From contig NZ_LMOP01000010.1 of the NCBI RefSeq assembly GCF_001423585.1, positions 25,545-89,544 of the forward strand: a stretch of 64,000 nt of DNA, read 5' to 3'. Positions 1-9,434 of this stretch are shown here, piece by piece. The DNA is from Xanthomonas sp. Leaf148 (lineage in GTDB: Bacteria; Pseudomonadota; Gammaproteobacteria; Xanthomonadales; Xanthomonadaceae). Every line of letters begins with the position of its first letter. The stretch's first letter is position 1. The position numbers and the translations under genes were made by a program. The notes under the pieces were generated by a model. The model was not told the origin of the DNA and ran no database searches. It saw only the letters and a list, made by a program, of their open reading frames with translations.

Positions 1-455
<455 letters not shown>

Positions 456-458
456 CGG

Positions 459-580
459 CCGGGAATCGGGAATCGGGAGTGGAGAATCGGAGCAGCCAAG
501 CGCGCTCCTAGCCCACCTTCCAAATCTCCGAAGACCTCCCGCTGTTGCGATTCCCGATTCCCTATTCTCCATTCCCGGCT
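459..580. repeat. Imperfect inverted repeat between pheS and pheT
   Basis: The spacer has two GGGAATCGGGAATCGG-type arms in opposite orientation, at about 459-490 and 549-580, separated by about 58 bases. They can fold into a long imperfect hairpin between two co-transcribed genes. Such GGGAATC-rich arms look like dispersed intergenic repeats. There is no T-tract, so a strong terminator is unlikely; an effect on mRNA processing or subunit balance is possible but is inference. Confidence 0.6.
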
Positions 581-584
581 CTCC

Positions 585-2963
585 ATGAAATTCTCTGAAA
601 ATTGGCTGCGTAGCCACGTTCCGATCCAGGCCTCGCGCGAGGAACTGGCCGCCACGCTGACGGCGATCGGTCTGGAAGTCGAAGACGTCACGCCGTTGGG
701 TGAGGCGCTTGGTCAGGTGGTGGTGGCGCGCATCGTCGAGGCCATGCGTCATCCGGAAGCCGATCGCCTGCAGGTGTGCAGTGTCGATGCGGGGCAGGGC
801 GAGTTGCTGCAGATCGTGTGTGGTGCGCCCAATGCGCGTGCCGGCCTGGTGGCGCCGTTGGCGCTGGTCGGCGCGCAGATCGGCGAGCTGACCATCAAGG
901 CTGCGAAGCTGCGTGGCGTACCGTCCAACGGCATGTTGTGCTCGGCCAAAGAGCTGGGCCTGGATAGCGATGCGTCCGGCCTGTTCGAGTTGCCGGACGA
1001 TGCGCCGGTGGGTCAAGCCCTTGCGGAGTATCTGGGCTTGCCGGATGCCAGCATCGAAATCAAGCTCACCCCCAATCGCGCCGACTGTTTCAGCGTGCGT
1101 GGCATCGCGTTCGACGTGGCTGCAGCATGCGCCAGCGAAGTGGTGGCCTTCGACGCCGTTGCGGTGCCGCCGGTGTCCACGCGGACGCTTGCGGTGGAAT
1201 TGAATGCCGGCAAGGAGGCGCCGCGCTATTGCGGGCGTGTGATCGAAGGCATCGACCCGTTGGCGAAGACGCCGGTGTGGCTGGCCGAGCGTCTGCGTCG
1301 CAGCGGCGTGCGTCCGGTTTCGCTGCTGGTGGATATCACCCAGTACGTGATGCTGGAGCTCGGTCAGCCGATGCATGCCTTCGATCTGGATACCTTGCAG
1401 GGGCCGATCGGGGTGCGTCGTTCGCGCAGTGGCGAGCAGCTGGCGCTGCTGGATGGGCGTGAGGTCACGCTGGACGACAGTTTCCTGACCATCACCGATG
1501 CCGGCCGCCCGGTGGCGCTGGCAGGGTTGATGGGCGGGCTGGACACGCGCGTCACCGACAAAACGCGCAACGTATTCCTGGAGTCGGCGTATTTCGATCC
1601 GGCCGCGATCATGGGCCGTGGCCGCAAGTTCGGCCTGCATACCGATGCGGGCCATCGCTTCGAGCGCGGCGTGGATCCGGCGTTGCCGCCGCAGGCGATC
1701 GAAGTAGCCACACGCCTGGTGCTGGAACTGGCAGGCGGTACGCCGGGCCCGGTGGTGCATGCGCAACTGCCGGAGCATCTGCCGCAGCCCGCGCGCATTC
1801 TGCTGCGTCGCGCACGCATCGCGCGCGTGCTCGGCATCCACATCGACGACGCGGATGTCGTGCGCATTCTGAGTGCGCTCGGCATGCAGCTCGATGCGGT
1901 TTCCGAAGGCTGGCAGGTGGTTGCGCCGAGCCGTCGGTTCGATATCGCCATCGAAGAAGACCTGATCGAAGAGCTGGCGCGCATCCACGGCTACGATCGC
2001 GTGCCGACCACGCTGCCGGGCGGTGCCAGCCGGATCGCGATGCGCAGCGAAACCCAGCTGGACGAGCTGACGGTGCGCCGCCAGCTGGTGGCGCGCGAGC
2101 TGCAGGAGACCATCAATTACGCGTTCGTCGATGCTGCGTTGCTGCAGCGTTGGCAGTTGACCGACGGCCTGGTGCCGCTGGCCAATCCGCTCAGTGCCGA
2201 GCTGGCCATCATGCGTCCGCGCTTGCTGCCGGGCCTGGTCGCGACACTGGGCCGCAACGCCGCCCGTCAGGCCGGGCGGGTGCGGCTGTTCGAGCTGGGC
2301 AAGGTGTTTGCGGCTTCCGCGCAGGCGGGCGATGCTCCGCAGGAATCTCAGCATGTCGCCGCCGCGGTGTGTGGCGATGCGCTTGCGTTGCAATGGGGCG
2401 AGCCCGCGCGCAAGGTGGATTTTCACGATGTGAAGGGCGATCTGATCGCTCTGGCAGCGGCCAGCGGCGCGGTGCTGGAGTTTCAGCCCTCCGCCCAGCC
2501 GTTCGGGCATCCGGGTCGGTCGGCTGATATCTATCGCGATGGCGTGTGCATCGGCTGGATCGGCCAGGTGCATCCGCGCCTGACCAAGGCGTTGGAAATC
2601 GACGTCGATGTGATCGCGTTCGAACTACAGCTGGCGCCGCTGGTGCAGCGCGCCTTGCCGCGCGCCGGGGAGCTGTCGCGGTTCCCGTCGGTGCGCCGCG
2701 ATCTGGCCTTCCTGGTGCCGGAAGAGGTGAGTTGGGCGGCGTTGTCGGCCAGCGTGCAGACCACGGTCGGCCCGTTGCTGCGTGAGGTGCAGCTGTTCGA
2801 CCGGTACGTTGGGCAGGGGGTCGAGCCAGGTTTCAAGAGTCTGGCTATGGGCTTGATTTTGCAGGATAACTCGCGCACTCTCACCGACCGGGACGTGGAT
2901 GCGGTCGTTACCGATGTGGTGGCCGTGATCGAGCGCGAGCACCGCGCCCGGATCCGGAGTTGA
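585..2963 (+). CDS. pheT: Phenylalanyl-tRNA synthetase beta subunit
   Basis: At 792 residues this is a full-length bacterial-type PheT. It pairs with PheS to charge tRNA-Phe; the beta chain binds tRNA and carries the editing site. In order it shows an N-terminal tRNA-binding (EMAP/OB-like) domain at about residues 39-150 with the CGAPNAR element, the B3/B4 editing domain at about 210-380 (PMHAFDLDTL, GLMGG), a B5 domain, the catalytic-like core (FELGKVF), and a C-terminal ferredoxin-fold anticodon domain (FPSVRRDLAFLV). The start ATG gives the standard MKFSENWLR N-terminus. It lies 129 bases after pheS and 21 bases before ihfA, matching the conserved pheST-ihfA operon. Confidence 0.97.
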   Translation: MKFSENWLRSHVPIQASREELAATLTAIGLEVEDVTPLGEALGQVVVARIVEAMRHPEADRLQVCSVDAGQGELLQIVCGAPNARAGLVAPLALVGAQIGELTIKAAKLRGVPSNGMLCSAKELGLDSDASGLFELPDDAPVGQALAEYLGLPDASIEIKLTPNRADCFSVRGIAFDVAAACASEVVAFDAVAVPPVSTRTLAVELNAGKEAPRYCGRVIEGIDPLAKTPVWLAERLRRSGVRPVSLLVDITQYVMLELGQPMHAFDLDTLQGPIGVRRSRSGEQLALLDGREVTLDDSFLTITDAGRPVALAGLMGGLDTRVTDKTRNVFLESAYFDPAAIMGRGRKFGLHTDAGHRFERGVDPALPPQAIEVATRLVLELAGGTPGPVVHAQLPEHLPQPARILLRRARIARVLGIHIDDADVVRILSALGMQLDAVSEGWQVVAPSRRFDIAIEEDLIEELARIHGYDRVPTTLPGGASRIAMRSETQLDELTVRRQLVARELQETINYAFVDAALLQRWQLTDGLVPLANPLSAELAIMRPRLLPGLVATLGRNAARQAGRVRLFELGKVFAASAQAGDAPQESQHVAAAVCGDALALQWGEPARKVDFHDVKGDLIALAAASGAVLEFQPSAQPFGHPGRSADIYRDGVCIGWIGQVHPRLTKALEIDVDVIAFELQLAPLVQRALPRAGELSRFPSVRRDLAFLVPEEVSWAALSASVQTTVGPLLREVQLFDRYVGQGVEPGFKSLAMGLILQDNSRTLTDRDVDAVVTDVVAVIEREHRARIRS

Positions 2964-2984
2964 GGCGGTAACCAGGGGATTGGC

Positions 2985-3284
2985 ATGGCATTGACGAAAG
3001 CGGAGATGGCCGAACGTCTGTTCGACGAGGTTGGTCTGAACAAGCGCGAGGCGAAGGAATTTGTCGACGCGTTTTTCGACGTGCTACGCGATGCGCTGGA
3101 GCAGGGTCGTCAGGTGAAGCTGTCGGGGTTCGGCAACTTCGATTTGCGGCGCAAGAATCAACGGCCCGGTCGCAATCCCAAGACCGGTGAGGAAATTCCG
3201 ATCTCGGCCAGGACGGTGGTGACCTTCCGCCCTGGCCAAAAGCTCAAAGAACGGGTGGAGGCTTATGCTGGATCCGGGCAGTAA
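2985..3284 (+). CDS. ihfA: Integration host factor alpha subunit
   Basis: This is a 99-residue DNA-bending protein of the HU/IHF family. It forms a heterodimer with IhfB and kinks DNA in replication, recombination and sigma-54 promoter activation. It has the expected [15 protein letters not shown] start, the GFGNF turn, and the [12 protein letters not shown] beta-arm whose tip proline inserts into the minor groove. The C-terminal helix is slightly extended (EAYAGSGQ). It sits directly after pheT, as in many gammaproteobacteria. Its last 20 bases overlap the next gene, so the two are probably translationally coupled. Confidence 0.97.
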   Translation: MALTKAEMAERLFDEVGLNKREAKEFVDAFFDVLRDALEQGRQVKLSGFGNFDLRRKNQRPGRNPKTGEEIPISARTVVTFRPGQKLKERVEAYAGSGQ

Positions 3285-3621
3285 TCGCGAGCTACCGCCG
3301 ATTCCGGCCAAGCGCTATTTCACCATCGGTGAGGTCAGCGAGCTGTGCGACGTCAAGCCGCATGTGTTGCGGTACTGGGAAACGGAATTTCCGAGCCTGG
3401 AGCCGGTCAAGCGACGCGGCAACCGCCGTTACTACCAGCGACACGATGTGCTGATGGTCCGGCAGATCCGTGGCCTGCTCTACGAGCAGGGCTACACCAT
3501 CGGCGGCGCGCGTCTGCGGCTGGAAGGCGACGGCGCCAAAAGCGAGTCGGCGCTGAGCAACCAGATCATCAAGCAGGTGCGTATGGAACTGGAAGAAGTC
3601 CTGCAGCTGCTTCGCCGCTAG
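3265..3621 (+). CDS. MerR-family transcriptional regulator
   Basis: This is a 118-residue protein with an N-terminal MerR-type winged helix-turn-helix at about residues 17-85: [20 protein letters not shown], then a NRRYY wing. A short C-terminal helix ends in a leucine-rich stretch. It lacks the metal-binding cysteines of MerR, CueR or ZntR and is too short for a ligand-binding domain. It belongs to the small MerR proteins commonly encoded immediately after ihfA. The start overlaps ihfA by 20 bases and defines the usual N-terminus. Its target is unknown. tRNA-Pro begins 61 bases after its stop. Confidence 0.9.
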   Translation: MLDPGSNRELPPIPAKRYFTIGEVSELCDVKPHVLRYWETEFPSLEPVKRRGNRRYYQRHDVLMVRQIRGLLYEQGYTIGGARLRLEGDGAKSESALSNQIIKQVRMELEEVLQLLRR

Positions 3622-3682
3622 GAAAACGTGTCGCAAAGCCGCTATAATCGCAGGCCGTCCTCGCGACGGGATGCAGCATCTT

Positions 3683-3759
3683 CGGGGTATAGCGCAGCCT
3701 GGTAGCGCACTAGTCTGGGGGACTAGTGGTCGTCGGTTCAAATCCGGCTACCCCGACCA
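3683..3759 (+). tRNA. tRNA-Pro, anticodon GGG
   Basis: A 77-nt cloverleaf that includes the encoded CCA end. The acceptor stem pairs CGGGGTA with TACCCCG, the D-stem is GCGC/GCGC, and the anticodon stem CTAGT/ACTAG encloses a CTGGGGG loop. This gives anticodon GGG, which reads CCC and CCU. The T-arm GTCGG-TTCAAAT-CCGGC is intact. It marks the left boundary of the gum region. Confidence 0.96.
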
Positions 3760-3767
3760 AACATCGA

Positions 3768-3796
3768 GCCCATGTCCTTCCGACATGGGCTTTTTT
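3768..3796 (+). terminator. Rho-independent terminator after tRNA-Pro
   Basis: A perfect 9-bp stem, GCCCATGTC paired with GACATGGGC around a 5-nt loop, is followed by six T residues. It lies 9 bases past the tRNA CCA end. It should insulate the gum operon from the upstream transcript. Confidence 0.9.
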
Positions 3797-4063
3797 GTTG
3801 CGTCGCAACATTGCATTTTTGTGTCCCTGCAGTGGTCGCTCACTATGTAGATCGGCATATCGCAGTGCAGCATGAACCTCGCGCGAGCGCCCGTTTATTT
3901 CGGTCCAGTTCGCTATGGACTTGGGTCACGGAACGATGCTAAGTGTCCGGAAACGTTCCAAATCATTAGCTTGAGATTAGAACGTGGATCACGGTTTTTT
4001 AACGTGACAACGACGAACTTGAATCAATAGGCCAACGCCGTCAAAAAAATGGCGTGTCATGCC

Positions 4064-4091
4064 TTGCGATGCGATCGTTCTGTGCCATAGT
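4064..4091 (+). promoter_or_regulatory. Candidate gum promoter within the 435-base gum control region
   Basis: The interval 3797-4231 has no convincing gene and is AT-richer than the genes around it, as expected for the gum control region. The best sigma-70-like match is TTGCGA at 4064-4069, 16 bases, then CATAGT at 4086-4091, giving a leader of about 130 bases. A small palindrome, GGAAACGTTCC, lies at 3949-3959. Known work places the main gum promoter upstream of gumB; the exact elements chosen here are inference by eye. Confidence 0.35.
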
Positions 4092-4231
4092 GCAGTGCAA
4101 CACGTTGTACCTTTTCGTGATCCCGATGTTTCTGGGATGAATTTCTCTGTCGTACGTTCGTGCTGGCGCATTGGCCGGTTGAATGCTGCGCGAGCTCCTG
4201 TCCCACCCAACCGAGGCAGCCAGCCACACGC

Positions 4232-4930
4232 ATGAAGAAACTGATCGGACGATTCTGCCAAGGTCTCAGCCTGGCGTTGATCTGCTCGATGGCCCTGGGT
4301 GCTTGCAGCACCGGGAAGAACATGGCGTCGTCATTGCCGCTTCCCGATCCGCTGGCAATGTCCGCGGTGCAGCCCGAGTATCGACTCTCCCCAGGCGACC
4401 TGTTGCTGGTCAAGGTGTTTCAGGTCGACGATCTGGAACGGCAGGTCCGCATCGATCAGAACGGGCACATCTCGCTGCCGCTGATCGGAGACGTCAACGC
4501 CGCCGGCATGGGTGTCGGCGAGCTGGAAAAGCTGGTTGCCGATCGCTACCGCGGCGGCTATCTGCAGAATCCGCAGGTGTCGGTGTTCGTGCAGGAATCC
4601 AATGGCCGTCGCGTGACCGTGACCGGCGCCGTCACCGAGCCCGGCATCTACCCGGTGATCGGTGCCAATCTGACGCTGCAACAGGCCGTGGCGCAGGCCA
4701 AGGGCGTCAGCACTGTGGCAAGCCGCGGCAATGTCATCGTGTTCCGCATGGTCAACGGGCAGAAAATGATCGCGCGTTTCGACCTGACCGAGATCGAGAA
4801 GGGCGCCAATCCGGACCCTGAAATCTACGGTGGCGACATCGTCGTGGTGTATCGCTCGGATGCGCGCGTCTGGTTGCGCACCATGCTGGAACTGACCCCC
4901 TTAGTGATGGTGTGGCGCGCTTACCGATGA
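4232..4930 (+). CDS. gumB: Xanthan export outer-membrane polysaccharide lipoprotein GumB
   Basis: A 232-residue Wza-family outer-membrane polysaccharide export protein that, with GumC, forms the envelope channel for xanthan. The N-terminus MKKLIGRFCQ leads into a hydrophobic segment and a lipobox-like LGAC with the acyl Cys at residue 25. A Poly_export domain follows (PEYRLSPGDLLLVKVF, about 49-130), then an SLBB-like domain (VTVTGAVTEPGIYPV, about 130-200). The chosen ATG keeps the whole lipoprotein signal; an internal Met20 would truncate it, and an in-frame ATG at 4160 adds 24 non-signal residues. It is the first gum gene and overlaps gumC by ATGA. Confidence 0.95.
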   Translation: MKKLIGRFCQGLSLALICSMALGACSTGKNMASSLPLPDPLAMSAVQPEYRLSPGDLLLVKVFQVDDLERQVRIDQNGHISLPLIGDVNAAGMGVGELEKLVADRYRGGYLQNPQVSVFVQESNGRRVTVTGAVTEPGIYPVIGANLTLQQAVAQAKGVSTVASRGNVIVFRMVNGQKMIARFDLTEIEKGANPDPEIYGGDIVVVYRSDARVWLRTMLELTPLVMVWRAYR

Positions 4931-6351
4931 GTATGAATTCCGACAATCGTTCCTCGCCGTCGCAGCGTCATGGGCATCTCGAACTGGCCGACGTCAGCTT
5001 GCTCGACTACTGGCGTGCCCTAGTGTCGCAGCGCTGGCTGATCATCCTGATCACGATCGCCGCCGTGCTGCTGGCGCTGGTGATCACCTTCCTGATGCCG
5101 GAAAAGTATCGCGCCACCAGTACGCTGCAGATCGAGCGCGATTCGCTCAACGTGGTGAACGTCGACAACCTGATGCCGGTCGAGTCGCCGCAGGATCGCG
5201 ACTTTTACCAGACCCAGTACCAGCTGCTGCAGAGCCGTTCGCTCGCACGTGCGGTGATTCGCGAAGCCAAGCTCGATCAGGAGCCGGCGTTCAAGCAGCA
5301 AGTCGAAGATGCGCTGGAAAAGGCAGCCGCCAAGAATCCGGAAGCGGGCAAGTCGGTGGACTCGCGTCAGGCGATCATCGAGCGCAGCCTCACCGACACC
5401 TTGCTGGCAGGTCTGGTGGTCGAGCCGATCCTCAATTCGCGCCTGGTCTACGTTAATTACGATTCGCCGGACCCGGTGCTTGCGGCGAAGATTGCCAACA
5501 CCTATCCGAAGGTGTTCATCGTGAGCACGCAGGAGCGCCGCATGAAGGCGTCTTCGTTTGCGACCAAGTTTCTTGCCGAGCGCCTGGAGCAGTTGCGCGA
5601 CAAGGTGGAAGACTCGGAAAAAACGCTGGTTGCGTACTCGACCGATGAGCAGATCGTCTCCGTAGGCGACGACAAGCCGTCGTTGCCGGCGCAGAACCTG
5701 ACCGACCTCAATGCGTTGCTGGCGTCGGCGCAGGATGCGCGCATCAAGGCCGAGGCCGCCTGGCGTCAGGCCGCCACCGGCGATGCGATGTCGTTGCCGC
5801 AGGTGTTGAGCAGCCCGCTGATCCAGACCTTGCGCGGCGAGCAGGTGCGCTTGACCAGTGAGTATCAGCAGAAGCTGTCGACCTTCAAGCCGGATTACCC
5901 GGAAATGCAGCGCCTGAAAGCGCAGATCGAAGAGTCGCGCCGTCAGATCAATGGTGAGGTCATCAACGTTCGCCAGTCGCTCAAGGCGACCTATGACGCA
6001 TCCGTGCATCAGGAGCAATTGCTCAACGAACGCATTGCCGGTCTGCGCACCAACGAACTCGACCTGCAGAGCCGCAGCATCCGCTACAACATGCTCAAGC
6101 GCGACGTCGATACCAACCGTCAGCTCTACGATGCGCTCCTGCAGCGCTACAAGGAAATCGGTGTGGCGAGCAATGTCGGCGCCAACAACGTGACCATCGT
6201 CGACACTGCAGATGTGCCTACGTCGAAGACTTCGCCGAAACTCAAATTGAACCTCGCGTTAGGCTTCATCTTTGGCGTATTCCTTGGGTTGGCTGTGGCG
6301 CTTGTGCGTTACTTCCTGCGGGGCACCGGGCCGGAAACGCGATTGAACTGA
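4927..6351 (+). CDS. gumC: Xanthan chain-length/export protein GumC (Wzz/PCP family)
   Basis: A 474-residue inner-membrane polysaccharide co-polymerase that works with GumB in xanthan polymerisation and export. A Wzz domain starts near residue 20 and the first membrane helix lies at about 37-57 (LIILITIAAVLLALVITF). A long periplasmic coiled-coil-rich region follows (about 60-430), with the GNVR-like segment LKRDVDTNRQLYDALLQRYKE. The second helix is close to the C-terminus. There is no cytoplasmic Walker kinase domain, as usual for GumC. The ATG overlaps the gumB stop (ATGA); an in-frame upstream start at 4912 would add five residues. Confidence 0.95.
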   Translation: MSMNSDNRSSPSQRHGHLELADVSLLDYWRALVSQRWLIILITIAAVLLALVITFLMPEKYRATSTLQIERDSLNVVNVDNLMPVESPQDRDFYQTQYQLLQSRSLARAVIREAKLDQEPAFKQQVEDALEKAAAKNPEAGKSVDSRQAIIERSLTDTLLAGLVVEPILNSRLVYVNYDSPDPVLAAKIANTYPKVFIVSTQERRMKASSFATKFLAERLEQLRDKVEDSEKTLVAYSTDEQIVSVGDDKPSLPAQNLTDLNALLASAQDARIKAEAAWRQAATGDAMSLPQVLSSPLIQTLRGEQVRLTSEYQQKLSTFKPDYPEMQRLKAQIEESRRQINGEVINVRQSLKATYDASVHQEQLLNERIAGLRTNELDLQSRSIRYNMLKRDVDTNRQLYDALLQRYKEIGVASNVGANNVTIVDTADVPTSKTSPKLKLNLALGFIFGVFLGLAVALVRYFLRGTGPETRLN

Positions 6352-6595
6352 CATCGTGATGTTGCAAAACAGTGGTTAATTAAAGTGACAACCGATTCAG
6401 CGTAGAAAAAGTCGGATCCCGTATGTTTCGGGCTCCCTCGTTTTGAAAGTTTGTCTCTGTTGAAACAAAGGGCTGTCGAGTGATCTGGGGTCGGTAGGTA
6501 TTACCGCGGTGATCGCTCGGCGGAGATGATTGAAAGCTCGCGTGCGATTCGTATGTTCCCCCGCATGCGCCGTATCGAGTTTGGAGGACATCCCC

Positions 6596-8050
6596 ATGCT
6601 TTTGGCAGACTTGAGTAGCGCGACGTACACGACATCCTCGCCGCGATTGTTGTCCAAGTACTCGGCGGCAGCCGATTTGGTGCTGCGCGTGTTCGACCTG
6701 ACCATGGTGGTCGTGTCGGGCCTGATCGCATACCGCATCGTGTTCGGCTCCTGGGTTCCGGCAGCGCCATATCGTGTCGCAATCGCCACCACGCTGTTGT
6801 ATTCGGTGATCTGCTTTGCGCTGTTTCCGCTGTATCGCAGCTGGCGCGGTCGCGGATTGTTGAGCGAGCTGATGGTGCTGGGCGGTGCCTTCGGCGGCGT
6901 GTTTGCGCTGTTTGCGGTGCATGCGCTGATCGTGCAGGTTGGAGAGCAGGTCTCTCGCGGCTGGATCGGCCTGTGGTTCGTTGGCGGCCTGGCGTCGCTG
7001 GTGGCGGCACGTACCTTGTTGCGCGGCTTCCTGAACCACCTGCGTGCGCAGGGCGTTGACGTCCAGCGCGTGGTGGTCGTCGGTCTGCGCCATCCGGTGA
7101 TGAAGATTAATCATTACCTGAGCCGCAATCCGTGGGTCGGTATGAACCTGGTCGGCTACTTCCGTACGCCTTACGACATCGCCGTGACCGAACAGCGCCA
7201 GTCGCTGCCGTGCCTGGGCGAACCGGATGCACTGATCGATTACCTGAAAGAAAATCAAGTCGAGCAGGTGTGGATTTCGCTGCCGCTGGGCGAGCGCGAC
7301 CATATCAAGCAGCTGCTGCAGCGTCTGGACCGTTATCCGATCAACGTGAAGCTGGTGCCAGATCTGTTCGACTTTGGTCTGTTGAACCAGTCCGGTGAGC
7401 AGATCGGCAACACGCCGGTGATCAACCTGCGTCAGGGCGGTGTGGATCGCGACAATTACTTCGTGGTTGCCAAGGCGCTGCAGGACAAGATCCTTGCCGT
7501 GATCGCGCTGATGGGCCTGTGGCCGCTGATGGCTGCGATTGCCGTCGGCGTCAAGATGAGCTCGCCGGGTCCGGTGTTCTTCCGCCAGCGTCGTCACGGC
7601 TTGGGCGGTCGCGAGTTCTACATGTTCAAGTTCCGCTCGATGCGCGTGCATGACGATCATGGCACCACCATCCAGCAGGCGACCAAGAACGACACCCGCA
7701 TCACCCGTTTCGGTGCGTTCTTGCGGCGCAGCAGCCTGGATGAGTTGCCGCAGATCTTCAATGTGCTGGGTGGCAGCATGTCGATCGTGGGCCCGCGCCC
7801 GCACGCCGCGCAGCACAACACGCACTACGAAAAGCTGATCAACCATTACATGCAGCGCCATTACGTCAAGCCGGGCATCACCGGTTGGGCGCAGGTCAAT
7901 GGCTTCCGTGGCGAAACCCCGGAGCTGCGGACGATGAAGAAGCGTATCCAGTACGACCTGGACTACATCCGTCGTTGGTCGCTGTGGCTGGATATCCGCA
8001 TCATCGTGCTGACTGCAGTACGCGTGTTCGGACAGAAGACCGCGTACTGA
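6596..8050 (+). CDS. gumD: Undecaprenyl-phosphate glucose-1-phosphate transferase GumD
   Basis: A 484-residue integral membrane enzyme that starts the xanthan repeat by moving glucose-1-phosphate from UDP-glucose to undecaprenyl phosphate. It has four to five N-terminal membrane helices (about 25-135), a cytoplasmic Rossmann-like CoA_binding_3 region, another helix (ILAVIALMGLWPLMAAIAVG), and the C-terminal bacterial sugar transferase domain with KFRSMRVH, RRSSLDELPQ and GPRPH. The ATG at 6596 is 8 bases after a clear GGAGG; the frame is open further upstream without a better site. A 244-base spacer separates it from gumC. Confidence 0.96.
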   Translation: MLLADLSSATYTTSSPRLLSKYSAAADLVLRVFDLTMVVVSGLIAYRIVFGSWVPAAPYRVAIATTLLYSVICFALFPLYRSWRGRGLLSELMVLGGAFGGVFALFAVHALIVQVGEQVSRGWIGLWFVGGLASLVAARTLLRGFLNHLRAQGVDVQRVVVVGLRHPVMKINHYLSRNPWVGMNLVGYFRTPYDIAVTEQRQSLPCLGEPDALIDYLKENQVEQVWISLPLGERDHIKQLLQRLDRYPINVKLVPDLFDFGLLNQSGEQIGNTPVINLRQGGVDRDNYFVVAKALQDKILAVIALMGLWPLMAAIAVGVKMSSPGPVFFRQRRHGLGGREFYMFKFRSMRVHDDHGTTIQQATKNDTRITRFGAFLRRSSLDELPQIFNVLGGSMSIVGPRPHAAQHNTHYEKLINHYMQRHYVKPGITGWAQVNGFRGETPELRTMKKRIQYDLDYIRRWSLWLDIRIIVLTAVRVFGQKTAY

Positions 8051-8132
8051 TGATGGCGGGGAGCGTGCGACCTGGCGCATCAGGCGTCGCGGGCGGCTGC
8101 AGTGCAGCCGCCCCTCTCAGGCAGGCGTGTGC

Positions 8133-9434
8133 ATGCTGATCCGAATGAGCGAGGAAACCCGCGTTCGCTGGCATAACCTGCTGATCGAACTGACGCTGCT
8201 GGTCGGCGTGGGCTACAACCTGGTGCTGGCGCTGATCAACGCGAACGTGTTCACCGTGCGTCCGGTGATCACCTACGCGGTCGAGTTCATGATCTACGCG
8301 GCCTGCTTCCTGCTGGGCCTGGGCTCGCTGAGCCGTAAACGCATTGCGCTGATCATCAGCGGGCTTGGATTGATCGTCCTGCTGATGTTCGTGCGGTTCC
8401 TGGTGAACTGGCAGATCGATCCGAAATTCTTTCGCGATGCCCTGGTGGTGTTCGCGTTTGTGGTGCTGGGGTCTGCCTATACCGGCTCGGTGCCCAAGTT
8501 GTTCATCCGCATGACCATCATCGTCTCGCTGGTTGCCGCGTTCGAGCTGGCAATGCCGAGCGCCTACGGCGACCTGGTCAATCCGAAGAGCTTCTTCGTC
8601 AACGCGCGTGGCATGAGCGCCGAAGGGTTCTGGAACGAAGACAGCAACTTGTTCGTCAGCGCCACGCGGCCGGGCGAACGCAACTTCCTGCCGGGTTCCA
8701 ATCTCCCGCGCGCCTCCTCGATGTTCATCGAGCCGGTGACGATGGGTAACTACATCTGCTTCTTTACCGCCATCGTGCTGGTGTTCTGGCGCTGGATGCG
8801 GCCGGCGGCGCTGGTCCTGTCGGTGGGATTGATCGGTTTCATGATCGTCGCCTCGGATGGACGATTGGCGGCGGGCACCTGCGTGCTGATGGTGTTGCTG
8901 ACGCCGCTATTGAAACGCCTGGATCAGCGATTGGCGTTTCTGGTGTTCTTGCTGGTGATCATGAGTGCGTGGCTGCTGGTGTGGATCACCGGGATCACGG
9001 CCTACCAGGACACCACCATGGGCCGGATATTTTTCACCGTTTACTCGATGAACAACCTGTCGTTCGAGTCCTGGCTTGGGCTGGATTTTGCGCAGGCCTA
9101 CCGTTACTTCGACAGCGGCATTTCGTACTTCATCGCGTCGCAGTCGATCGTCGGGGTGCTGGCATTCCTGTTGTCGTATTCGTTCCTGCTGCTGATGCCG
9201 AGCAAGGAAGGCCAGCTGTTCAAGAACCTGGCCATCTTCGCGTTTGCGCTGAGTCTGCTGGTGTCTAACGGCTACTTTTCGATCAAGACCTCGGCTCTGT
9301 GGTGGTTCGTGTGCGGCTGCTTGTGGCATATGCGTCCGACCTGGTCTGCGTCGGCGGTCTCCGCTGCTTCGATCAAGGATGATCCAACGGTTGATGGCGA
9401 GCAGTTGCCATTGCCTGCGGGAGCGGGGCGATGA
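8133..9434 (+). CDS. gumE: Xanthan polymerase GumE (Wzy-like)
   Basis: A polytopic inner-membrane protein of 433 residues with about ten to twelve hydrophobic segments and a long periplasmic loop around residues 140-200 (NARGMSAEGFWNEDSN). By position and family it is the Wzy-type polymerase that joins lipid-linked pentasaccharides. No soluble catalytic domain is present, as usual for Wzy proteins. The start is uncertain: ATG at 8133 is used, a GTG at 8127 is in frame, and an ATG four codons further in is also possible; none has a strong ribosome-binding site. The stop overlaps the gumF start (ATGA). Confidence 0.93.
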   Translation: MLIRMSEETRVRWHNLLIELTLLVGVGYNLVLALINANVFTVRPVITYAVEFMIYAACFLLGLGSLSRKRIALIISGLGLIVLLMFVRFLVNWQIDPKFFRDALVVFAFVVLGSAYTGSVPKLFIRMTIIVSLVAAFELAMPSAYGDLVNPKSFFVNARGMSAEGFWNEDSNLFVSATRPGERNFLPGSNLPRASSMFIEPVTMGNYICFFTAIVLVFWRWMRPAALVLSVGLIGFMIVASDGRLAAGTCVLMVLLTPLLKRLDQRLAFLVFLLVIMSAWLLVWITGITAYQDTTMGRIFFTVYSMNNLSFESWLGLDFAQAYRYFDSGISYFIASQSIVGVLAFLLSYSFLLLMPSKEGQLFKNLAIFAFALSLLVSNGYFSIKTSALWWFVCGCLWHMRPTWSASAVSAASIKDDPTVDGEQLPLPAGAGR

